From: Deltaproteobacteria bacterium
GTDB lineage: Bacteria > Desulfobacterota_B > Binatia > UBA9968
Reading direction: 5' to 3'
DNA: 5,134 nucleotides
Assembly: GCA_005879255.1 (NCBI GenBank)
Contig: VBKY01000678.1
Location: 1 to 5,134 of the forward strand
This document shows, one piece after another, positions 1-5,134 of this stretch; positions within the stretch are counted from its first letter, which is position 1; the number at the start of each line of letters is the position of its first letter. Both the position numbers and the translations under genes were made by a program. The notes under the pieces were generated by a model. The model saw nothing but the letters and a program-made list of their open reading frames with translations, did not search any database and had not been told where the DNA came from.

Positions 1-332
1 TTTACAGCTTTTCATATAGTTTGCCGATGTTCTTTTTCGTCTTTGGTTACTGGCTTAAATACCGAGAGGATTTCACGCTTCGTCGAATAGCAGCTCTAAG
101 CGTCCTTTCCCTGTTGCTTTATTTCGCTCACATCATCTCAATGATAGCAGCGTATCTCGCGATTACCCTCATGACCATTTGGTTGATGGCCCTCAAAATC
201 TTCGAGAAAGCGGACAGACGGCAATTCCCGTTTCGCTCTCGCGGAAACTCTGTGCGGATGCTGAGACCTTTTTATGCTTTTCTGCCAACGGTAACCTTGT
301 GCGCGATTTTTATCTTACAAAAGAATGTCTAG
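1..332 (+). pseudogene. Multi-spanning membrane protein of polysaccharide locus, 5' surviving piece (start outside window)
   Basis: The frame is open from the first bases of the window, so the true start lies upstream; the first ATG, at position 21, sits inside a hydrophobic stretch and is unlikely to be the start. The piece shows about four hydrophobic segments: one around FFFVFGYW, a long double one from IAALSVLSLLLYF through LAITLMTIWLMAL, and a last one at AFLPTVTLCAIFIL just before the stop. Short basic loops (KYREDFTLRR, RRQFPFRSRG) separate them. This architecture fits the large integral membrane proteins, of roughly 500 residues, found in exopolysaccharide and O-antigen clusters (polymerase-like or GT39-like); the exact family is not recognised. 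The frame stops at 330-332, straight after a hydrophobic helix, while protein-like sequence of the same probable gene continues in other frames to 619. I therefore read it as the 5' part of a broken gene, with some central portion probably missing. The membrane character is directly visible; the polysaccharide role rests on context. Confidence 0.6.
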
Positions 333-619
333 CCCATGGCCGGGCCTGAATCCCGCCATGAATCTGCGCTACGCGCCGTTGAACAGTGCCTCCGGAGAGT
401 TGAGGGCGCTTCCGACAGAGATCCTAAGCTATCCGCAGCGCACAGGGGGGCGCATAGACTAGTTCTTGTCTGGGGTGTCCGCGATAGAGACCGCAACAAG
501 GAGATTCCCAAGTTCATCTTCAAACAATTGCAGGAAGGCTATGACCTGATCTATACCTCCCCGCAACGGGGACTCTCGCGCACTTGTATCGTCGAAAAGA
601 CTTGAACGTCCAATCCTGA
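331..619 (+). pseudogene. Frameshifted 3' remnant of the same membrane protein
   Basis: No single frame here gives a sensible protein, but a mosaic does. Frame 1 from 331 reads to ...ILSYPQRTGGRID and stops at 460-462 (TAG). Putting back one C inside that TAG (TA-C-GTT) gives IDYVLVWGVRD and continues in the third frame through FIFKQLQEGYDLIYTSPQRG. Near 580 another shift is needed, after which the second frame reads LYRRKDLNVQS and stops at 617-619. The pieces together resemble the soluble C-terminal end of membrane proteins from polysaccharide clusters, which I recall ending in a tyrosine- and arginine-rich tail of the type 'YTSPQRG..LYRRK'. That comparison is from memory, not from a search. 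The third-frame ORF starting at the ATG at 336 is an accident of the shifts and not a separate gene. Sequencing error could explain the one-base shifts, but the probable gap at 325-335 is harder to explain that way. Confidence 0.55.
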
Positions 620-666
620 AAGTTCGATGGAGTAACTCAGTCTCGTCCGTGATTGGCCAACTGACG

Positions 667-1578
667 ATGAATCAGCCGCTCGTCTCCGTCGTGATCATTT
701 TTTGGAATGCCGAGCGCTTCCTGCGAGAAGCGATTGAGAGCGTTTTCGCGCAGGCCTACGCCAATTGGGAACTGCTTCTCGTTGATGACGGATCCACGGA
801 TGGAAGCACGGCGATCGCGCGTAGCTGTGTGGAACAAGATCCTCAACGCGTGCGCTATCTCGAGCACCCCGGGCACGCCAACCGCGGCATGAGCGCCTCG
901 CGTAATCTGGGTATCCGCAATGCGCAAGGGGCATACGTTGCGTTCGTCGACGCCGACGATGTCTGGTTCTCGAACACATTAGAGGAACAGGTCGGCATTC
1001 TTGAGGCTTATCCCGAAGCCGCCATGGCCTACGGGCCCATCGAATATTGGTATAGCTGGACAGGCATGCCTGAAGATCGCGAGCGTGATTATGTGGAAAA
1101 GCTCGGCGTAACCCCCAACACCGTCATCCAGCCGCCGAAGCTCCTTCCCCTTTTTTTGCAAGATAAGGCAGCCGTGCCATCCGGCATCCTGGTGCGACGT
1201 CACGTCATCGAGCGGGTAGGTGGATTCGAAGACACCTTCCGGGGCGAATATGAAGATCAAGTCTTTTGCGTGAAAATCTGTCTCAGCGCGCCTATTTTCG
1301 CGTCCGGCCAGTGCTGGTACCGTTATCGCCAGCATCGCGATTCGTGTGTCTTGACTGGTCAGAGAACAGGAGAAACTCATTCTGCGCGCCTGTTTTTCTT
1401 GAACTGGGTTACCAAGTATTTGTCTGAACAGAAAAGCAAAGACCGGGGAGTTTGGCGGGCGCTTTCGTTAGAGTTCTGGCGTTTTACACATCCGCGTGCT
1501 TTCCGGCTGTTACGGCGCGGGGATCATCTCGTAAATCAAATCAATGGATTCTTCGCACAACATGGAGGAATCAAGTGA
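667..1578 (+). CDS. Family 2 glycosyltransferase (GT-A fold), copy A
   Basis: An intact inverting glycosyltransferase expected to move a sugar from a nucleotide-sugar donor to a lipid-linked or growing glycan acceptor in the cytoplasm. Numbering from the GTG at 649, the order is: beta-strand LVSVVIIFWNAERF (11-24), donor-binding VDDGSTDGS (45-53), the GMSASRNLGI segment (80-89), the metal-binding DxD motif in DADDVW (D101, D103), and the putative catalytic base in the acidic pair YEDQ (E202, D203), then CWYRYRQH (222-229) and a C-terminal helical tail. There is no signal peptide or membrane helix. The start is uncertain: GTG 649 gives 309 residues, ATG 667 gives 303. I prefer 667 because MNQPLVSV lines up with MSNKPLVSV of copy C; neither site has a well-placed Shine-Dalgarno (GGAG at 629-632 is 16 nt from GTG 649). 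Its stop overlaps the GTG start of copy B. The specific donor cannot be told. Confidence 0.92.
   Translation: MNQPLVSVVIIFWNAERFLREAIESVFAQAYANWELLLVDDGSTDGSTAIARSCVEQDPQRVRYLEHPGHANRGMSASRNLGIRNAQGAYVAFVDADDVWFSNTLEEQVGILEAYPEAAMAYGPIEYWYSWTGMPEDRERDYVEKLGVTPNTVIQPPKLLPLFLQDKAAVPSGILVRRHVIERVGGFEDTFRGEYEDQVFCVKICLSAPIFASGQCWYRYRQHRDSCVLTGQRTGETHSARLFFLNWVTKYLSEQKSKDRGVWRALSLEFWRFTHPRAFRLLRRGDHLVNQINGFFAQHGGIK
1564..1569 (+). promoter_or_regulatory. Strong Shine-Dalgarno for GTG start of copy B
   Basis: GGAGGA lies five bases before the GTG at 1575, inside the last codons of copy A. The GTG overlaps the upstream TGA (GTGA, 1575-1578), an arrangement typical of translational coupling. This site decides the start of copy B at 1575 despite the extra N-terminal residues it implies. 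It is the best ribosome binding site in the window. Confidence 0.7.
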
Positions 1579-1847
1579 AATTCGCCTCGGCTTTGAACGC
1601 GCAGCCAGGTCAGGCCGAGGTCAGTAACAAACCTCTCGTCTCTGTCGTGATCATTTTCTTGAATGCAGAGCGATTCATTCAAGAAGCGATCGAGAGCGTC
1701 TTCGCCCAAACGTACGATCATTGGGAACTCTTACTCGTGGACGACGGTTCCAGCGATGGGAGTACGGCGATTGCCCGGCGGTATGCGGAACGACACCCCG
1801 AGAAGGTAGAATTGCGGCAAGAATGCGTCGCGCAACGTAGGAATTAA
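1575..1847 (+). pseudogene. Copy B fragment 1: N-terminal part of GT2 domain
   Basis: Translated from GTG 1575, this fragment has an unusual 16-residue leader (VKFASALNAQPGQAEV) before SNKPLVSVVIIFLNAERF, the point where copies A and C begin. It keeps the first Rossmann-like half of the domain, including the donor-binding VDDGSSDGS, and follows the family as far as RHPEKV (1806-1808). After the first deletion the frame reads an unrelated tail, ELRQECVAQRRN, to the TAA at 1845-1847. It lacks the DxD motif and the catalytic acid, so on its own it cannot be an active transferase. It would probably be made, given its good ribosome binding site, and then be unstable. The frame continues past 1575 upstream to 1452, but that extension lies inside copy A and is not real. 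Confidence 0.75.
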
Positions 1848-2298
1848 TCACGCCACAGGTAAGTACATTTCATTTCTGGATGCAGATGACGTTTGGATGC
1901 CACATAAACTGGAACAACAGGTCGTGATCCTTGACTCAGATCCTGAAGCTGCCATGGTCTACGGTCTGTCACAGTGGTGGTACAGCTGGACAGGTACGCC
2001 CGAAGATGGACAACGCGACTTCAAACATAAGTTAGGTGTGCCGCCGTATTCATTGATAAAGCCGCCGGACTTGATCCCGCTGTTCTTCCTCACACAACAA
2101 GCGGCTATTCCTAATCCCTCAAGTATCTTGGCGCGGCGTCAAATCGTAAAAGAGGTAAACGGATTCGATGAGGCTTTAGGGTACTACTATGAGGACCAAG
2201 CCTTTTACGCGAAAGTTGGCCTGAAAGGAAGCGTGCTGGCCACAAGTGAGTGTTGGGAGCGGTACCGCCAGCATATTCCACGCGGCGTCTTTTCTTGA
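1810..2298 (+). pseudogene. Copy B fragment 2: central GT2 domain, out of frame
   Basis: In the first frame from 1810 the family pattern resumes: NCGKNASRNVGI, then FLDADDVWMPHKLEQQV with the metal-binding DxD, then the WWYSWTGTPED segment, the GG-type region (VNGFDEALGYYYEDQAF) with the acidic catalytic pair, and CWERYRQH. After RYRQH the second deletion sends the frame into IPRGVFS and a TGA at 2296-2298. Upstream, the frame meets a TAG at 1807-1809, so the DxD motif has no in-frame start; the first usable ATG, at 1897, begins after it. An enzyme made from ATG 1897 would lack the donor and metal sites. GKNASRN replaces the GMSASRN of the other two copies, two changes in an otherwise constant motif, in line with relaxed selection. 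Confidence 0.75.
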
Positions 2299-3173
2299 AC
2301 TGGCTCGCAGACTACTTATCCTGTCAGGGCGTTAAAGACCCCAAGATCTGGCAAGCTCTCCGAAAGGAGCTGTGGCGATGCCGCCATCCGAAGTTATCCC
2401 AGCTGTGGACAGGCAGGCGGCATCTTATGCTCACGACAGCCCGGCGCATGTTGCCTCTCCCCGTCCGCCGCTGGTTATGGGCGAAATGGAAGGGCACTGA
2501 ATATTGCCCACCTGTCGGTTGGGTGCGCTTTGGCAGCCTACGACGCGTAACACCGCTCAGTCGTGAGTTCGGCTACGATCGTGGTTTGCCGATTGATCGA
2601 TACTATATCGAGCGTTTTCTCGCAAAGAACGCCTCCGATATAAGGGGGCAGGTCCTGGAGGTCGGAGACAACGCCTATACACTCCGGTTCGGAGGCAATC
2701 GCGTCACCAAAAGTGACGTGCTTCACGTTGCAGAAGGTAACGCACAGGCGACGATGGTAGGCGACCTGACCTGCGCCGATCATATCCCGTCGGACAGCTT
2801 TGACTGTGTGATCCTAACGCAAACACTCCAGTTCATTTATGACTTCCCCGCGGCGCTCCGTACAGTTAAACGCATCTTGAAACCCGGGGGCGTTGTTCTG
2901 GCGACCGTGCCGGGCATCAGTCTAATTAGCCGCTACGACAGAGAGAGATGGGGCCATTTTTGGGCGTTTACGACTCAGTCTGCACGACGACTGTTCGAGG
3001 AGGTTTTCCTCCAAGACCACGTCCAGATAACAGCTTATGGCAACGTGCTCACATCGGCATCGTTTCTGTATGGATTGGCGACCGAAGAGCTACGGACGGA
3101 AGAGTTGGATCATCTTGACCCCGATTATGAGCTCATCATCGCCGTTAGGGCAGTGAAACCGGCAACGCCGTGA
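2250..3173 (+). CDS. Class I SAM-dependent methyltransferase, C-terminal half of copy B, possibly still expressed
   Basis: This open frame contains the C-terminal helices of the GT2 domain (FLNWLADYL, LWRCRHPKL) followed without a break by a methyltransferase. Numbered from GTG 2250 (307 residues): linker PPVGWVRFGSLRRV (87-100), RGLPIDRYYIERFL (111-124), SAM-binding motif I VLEVGDN (135-141), acidic position in KSDVLHV (D156), GDLTCADHIPSDSFDCVIL (171-189), then LKPGGVVLATVPG (210-222) and a tail with TAYGNVL (261-267). The D/E-x-G-x-G motif is imperfect: VGDN where a second glycine is usual. The domain is expected to methylate a sugar or other group of the glycan, but the target is unknown. 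The GTG at 2250 overlaps fragment 2 and has no clear Shine-Dalgarno; ATG 2427 and ATG 2448 are alternatives. The methyltransferase core has no stops or shifts, so it may survive as a separate protein or be very recently orphaned. Confidence 0.7.
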   Translation: MLGAVPPAYSTRRLFLNWLADYLSCQGVKDPKIWQALRKELWRCRHPKLSQLWTGRRHLMLTTARRMLPLPVRRWLWAKWKGTEYCPPVGWVRFGSLRRVTPLSREFGYDRGLPIDRYYIERFLAKNASDIRGQVLEVGDNAYTLRFGGNRVTKSDVLHVAEGNAQATMVGDLTCADHIPSDSFDCVILTQTLQFIYDFPAALRTVKRILKPGGVVLATVPGISLISRYDRERWGHFWAFTTQSARRLFEEVFLQDHVQITAYGNVLTSASFLYGLATEELRTEELDHLDPDYELIIAVRAVKPATP

Positions 3174-3191
3174 ATGAGATCCAGGTGAAAT

Positions 3192-4037
3192 TTGATACGC
3201 CTGATTCACAGACTGACCAACGACTCAACGTCCTTCTTTGTTCACGTGGATAGAAAGACAGATGACCGCACCTATCATGAGGTCCTCGAAGGTGTGGGCC
3301 ATTGTCCCAATGTTTATTTTCTAAAACGCCACAAATGCGACTGGGGCGGCTTTGGCCACGTCGCGGCGACTTTGGAAGGGATCACTGAAATATTCAGAAC
3401 GCACACTTCTTTCGACTATGCGATCCTGTTAACTGGCCAGGATTACCCCATCAAGTCGACTCGTCACATTGCCGCATTCTTCGAAGAGCACCAGGGAAAG
3501 CTGTTTCTGGAATTCTTCCCGCTCCCAAACGATGAATGGCAAAACCGTGGAATCGTAGGTGGAATGGACCGAATCGAAGCGTGGCACTCGCGCGTATTTA
3601 AGCGCCATCTATGGTTCCCGCCGGGTCGCGGTTTTCCGATCAAGCGAAAGTTTCTCAGAGGCTTCAAACCTTTTGGGGGGTCTTCGTACTGGTGTCTGCC
3701 GAGAGAATGCATTGAATATATCTACGAACTGATAACACAAAACCGGGCCTTCGTTAGTTTCTTCAAGTATGTGGACGTGCCCGATGAGATTTTCTTTCAA
3801 ACAATCATTTTGAACTCGCCCTTTGAACGACTCGCTGTGAATGACAATTTACAATACACAGACTGGAAGGATCCGGACGCCGGCAGTCCGGCTATTCTGT
3901 GTACAAGTGATTTCGGAAAACTGTTATCGTCGCCCAAACTATTCGCCAGAAAGTTTGATGTGAGCATAGATGCCGAAGTGCTGGATTTGATTGATCAGGA
4001 GATATTGGATGAGAACAGACAGGCGGCGATGAAATGA
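3192..4037 (+). CDS. GT14 'Branch' family glycosyltransferase (core-2/I-branching type), N-terminally truncated
   Basis: This gene encodes a 281-residue protein of the bacterial relatives of beta-1,6-N-acetylglucosaminyltransferases and peptide O-xylosyltransferases, expected to add a sugar to an existing glycan. Visible family features: FFVHVDRK (15-22), LLTGQDYPIKS (79-89), GSSYWCLPRE (163-172), VPDEIFFQT (196-204) with E199 as the likely catalytic base by analogy with the animal enzymes, TDW (223-225), and FARKFD (251-256). Only TTG 3192 is available in frame, since a TGA lies at 3186-3188; AGG at 3183-3185 could serve as a weak ribosome site. Family members as I recall them begin with a strand like 'MKIAYLILAHK' before the LIRL helix; here the protein starts directly at MIRLIHRL. 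The GTGAAATTT at 3185-3193 may be the remnant of the lost start. The stop overlaps the next start as ATGA. Activity is doubtful without the first strand. Confidence 0.75.
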   Translation: MIRLIHRLTNDSTSFFVHVDRKTDDRTYHEVLEGVGHCPNVYFLKRHKCDWGGFGHVAATLEGITEIFRTHTSFDYAILLTGQDYPIKSTRHIAAFFEEHQGKLFLEFFPLPNDEWQNRGIVGGMDRIEAWHSRVFKRHLWFPPGRGFPIKRKFLRGFKPFGGSSYWCLPRECIEYIYELITQNRAFVSFFKYVDVPDEIFFQTIILNSPFERLAVNDNLQYTDWKDPDAGSPAILCTSDFGKLLSSPKLFARKFDVSIDAEVLDLIDQEILDENRQAAMK

Positions 4038-4951
4038 GCAATAAGCCATTGGTCTCTGTTATTGTCATTTTCTTCAATGCAGAGAAGTTCATCCAGGAAG
4101 CGATTGAAAGTGTATTCGCTCAGACCTACGATGCCTGGGAATTGTTGCTGGTCGACGACGGTTCCACGGATGAAAGCCTGGCAATTGCCCAGCGCTGTGC
4201 GAAGCAGTATTCCGGAAAGGTCCGCTATCTAGGGCATGCCGGCCAACAAAACCGGGGCATGAGCGCCTCCCGTAACCTCGGGATCGCCAACGCCAACGGC
4301 GAATATGTCGCCTTCCTGGACGCGGACGACGTCTGGCTGCCACACAAATTGGAGCAGCAGGTGGCCGTGCTTGAATCTCAGCCTGAGACGGCCATGGTCT
4401 ATGGGTCAACGCAGTGGTGGTACAGTTGGAGCGGCAGGCCGGAAGATCTTCAGCGCGACTATATCCATGAACTTGGCGTGCAGCCCAATACGCTGCTTCG
4501 GCCGCCCACGCTACTCGCCCGCTTTTTGCGTACGGAAGGTATTTCCCCATGCACCTGCAGCGTCCTCATGCGCCGTAAGGCCGTGGAGCAGGTCGGCGGA
4601 TTCGAAGAGATCTTCCGGGGCTTGTATGAGGATCAAGCATTTTTCGCCAAGGTCTGCCTTTCGGCACCCGTGTTCGTATCCAGCGAGTGTTCCTCGCGCT
4701 ACCGACAGCATCCGAATTCCAACTGTTCTACTACGCAAGAAACCACCCAGTATGCTGCGGCGCGCTTGGCATTCTTGCGATGGCTGGCCGACTACCTATC
4801 CAAACACGGCGTTAACAACGGTGCGCTGCGGAAGGCGTTGCGCAGGGAAATGTGGCCTTATCGCCATCCGAGCTTGGGTCGGATTTATCAGCTCGCCAGG
4901 TCCGGACTACCTGGCAAGGTCTGGCGCTGGGCTTCAAATCCAGTTGGTTGA
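4034..4951 (+). CDS. Family 2 glycosyltransferase (GT-A fold), copy C
   Basis: An intact 305-residue paralogue of copies A and B, with the clearest start of the three: ATG 4034 overlaps the upstream TGA, with AGGCGG at 4021-4026 as a modest ribosome site. Domain order: LVSVIVIFFNAEKF (6-19), VDDGSTDES (40-48), NRGMSASRNLGI (73-84), FLDADDVW with D96 and D98 as the DxD metal site, WWYSWSGRPED (128-138), and LYEDQAF with E199/D200 as the putative base. RYRQH (222-226) follows; the Trp seen before it in the other copies is a Ser (CSSRYRQH). By eye it is more than half identical to copy A. It would transfer a sugar in the cytoplasm in the same pathway, perhaps to a different acceptor. The protein ends WASNPVG at TGA 4949-4951, just where copy B reads PPVGW and continues into its methyltransferase. 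That suggests a fusion partner was lost, though the GT2 domain itself is complete. Confidence 0.92.
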   Translation: MSNKPLVSVIVIFFNAEKFIQEAIESVFAQTYDAWELLLVDDGSTDESLAIAQRCAKQYSGKVRYLGHAGQQNRGMSASRNLGIANANGEYVAFLDADDVWLPHKLEQQVAVLESQPETAMVYGSTQWWYSWSGRPEDLQRDYIHELGVQPNTLLRPPTLLARFLRTEGISPCTCSVLMRRKAVEQVGGFEEIFRGLYEDQAFFAKVCLSAPVFVSSECSSRYRQHPNSNCSTTQETTQYAAARLAFLRWLADYLSKHGVNNGALRKALRREMWPYRHPSLGRIYQLARSGLPGKVWRWASNPVG

Positions 4952-5000
4952 GCCTGCCACTCGTCCGAAATCTACGTTGTCTTCAGCATGCGGCCTTGAT

Positions 5001-5134
5001 ATGGGCGCGGGTGAACCGCTCTTCCTGTATCGGTGGTATCCACCGATTCAGGTCGAGAATTTGCTCCGAAGTCTTAGCCTGCGGGTAGAGGATTACACTC
5101 TGGATATCTACGGCAATCTATTTATCCGTATCGC
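5001..5134 (+). pseudogene. Possible methyltransferase C-terminal remnant, cut by window end
   Basis: In the third frame the last 134 bases are open. The frame has no stop from well upstream, and the first ATG is at 5001, without a ribosome site. The peptide includes PLFLYRWYPPIQVENLL and later DYTLDIYGNLFIRIA. This pattern, an aromatic W-Y-P-P segment, an LL helix and then YGN followed by hydrophobics, resembles the copy B methyltransferase tail (HFWAFTTQSARRLFEEVF ... TAYGNVL), which is the lid and last helix region of that domain. No SAM-binding motif I is present between copy C and this point, and there is no room for one, so this would be a tail that has lost its core, or a short unrelated gene. 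The overlapping first-frame ORF ending at 5088 has no protein-like features. The resemblance was judged by eye only. Confidence 0.35.
5029..5047. other. Perfect 8-bp inverted repeat with 3-nt loop
   Basis: ATCGGTGG (5029-5036) and CCACCGAT (5040-5047) are exact reverse complements around TAT, about 80 bases after the stop of copy C. No T-run follows on either side, so it does not qualify as a rho-independent terminator. It falls inside the possible methyltransferase remnant, where it would encode YRWYPPI, and may be chance. Confidence 0.4.

Larger units (their letters stand above)
1575..3173 (+). pseudogene. Broken GT2-methyltransferase fusion gene, copy B (whole extent)
   Basis: This span reads as one ancestral gene encoding a family 2 glycosyltransferase joined at its C-terminus to a class I methyltransferase. 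The N-terminal third is in the third frame, the middle (1810-2298) in the first frame, and the rest again in the third frame. Compared with copies A and C, both of which carry 27 nt between the valine codon and the Asn of NRGMSASRN, copy B has one base (1809): a 26-nt loss. Both also carry 45 nt between RYRQH and the Ser/Ala of the next helix, where copy B has two (2275-2276): a 43-nt loss. The losses total 69 nt, a multiple of three, so the final frame matches the first, but the middle is out of frame and stops interrupt both junctions. Restoring 69 nt gives about 555 residues from GTG 1575. The deletions are inferred from paralogues; an assembly fault remains possible. Confidence 0.8.

Noticed and set aside
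336..605. 89-residue ORF starting MAGPESRHES
   Set aside because: Its first half is arginine-rich and not protein-like, while the first frame there fits a membrane-protein tail. It is a product of the frameshifts, although its second half is genuine remnant sequence.
602..648. TTGAAC considered as a -35 box for a promoter before copy A
   Set aside because: No acceptable -10 box lies about 17 bases downstream, and the TTGAAC is part of the membrane-protein remnant coding sequence.
979..1380. 133-residue minus-strand ORF opposite copy A
   Set aside because: It is antisense to the conserved GT2 domain, with no ribosome site and no recognisable motif; a shadow frame.
1452..1574. Upstream extension of copy B fragment 1 to an ATG at 1452
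   Set aside because: It lies wholly inside the copy A tail, and a strong ribosome site points to GTG 1575 instead.
3873..3891. Inverted repeat CCGGAC / GTCCGG, considered as a REP-like element
   Set aside because: It lies within the GT14 coding region, encodes plausible family sequence and occurs once in the window.
4089..4550. 153-residue minus-strand ORF opposite copy C
   Set aside because: It lies antisense to the most conserved part of an intact GT2 gene and is rich in Arg, Ala and Pro without motifs, as expected of a shadow frame.
4895..4915. Inverted repeat GCCAGGT / ACCTGGC with 7-nt loop, considered as a terminator
   Set aside because: It lies inside the copy C coding region, before its stop, and no T-run follows.
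4852..5088. 78-residue first-frame ORF running over the end of copy C
   Set aside because: Its first 100 bases overlap copy C in another frame and the rest shows no motif; the third frame is more protein-like there.

Overview
The window is one stretch of a polysaccharide (exopolysaccharide or O-antigen type) biosynthesis locus from a free-living bacterium. Every supportable gene is on the + strand. They overlap or lie very close together, including GTGA and ATGA stop/start overlaps, so the locus looks like one operon. Base composition is moderate, slightly GC-rich by eye. The gene families occur in many environmental Gram-negative lineages, so no taxon can be named from the sequence alone. 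No RNA gene, mobile element, CRISPR array, convincing promoter or rho-independent terminator was seen.

Layout: (1) Positions 1-619 hold the remains of a multi-spanning membrane protein. Its 3' part can be followed only by switching reading frame three times. (2) Positions 667-1578 encode an intact family 2 glycosyltransferase (GT2), copy A. (3) Positions 1575-3173 hold copy B, a GT2 whose C-terminal tail runs without a stop into a class I SAM-dependent methyltransferase. The GT2 half is broken by two apparent deletions of about 26 and 43 nt, judged against copies A and C; the methyltransferase half is open. (4) Positions 3192-4037 encode a GT14 (core-2/I-branching type, 'Branch' family) glycosyltransferase that appears to lack its first beta-strand. 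(5) Positions 4034-4951 encode an intact third GT2, copy C. (6) From about 5001 to the window end another open frame resembles the tail of a methyltransferase and may be the remnant of a second GT2-methyltransferase fusion.

Working together, the GT2 enzymes would add sugars from nucleotide-sugar donors to a growing lipid-linked glycan at the inner face of the membrane. The GT14 enzyme would add a further or branching sugar, the methyltransferase would modify the glycan, and the membrane protein would act in its assembly or export. These roles are inferred from family membership; donors and acceptors cannot be read from the sequence.

The main message is a locus built by duplication of one GT2 module and now scarred by small deletions: two GT2 copies look functional while several neighbours are broken. 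No new kind of defence, mobile or regulatory system was found. Misassembly among the similar GT2 copies is the main alternative explanation for the breaks and needs read-level checking.
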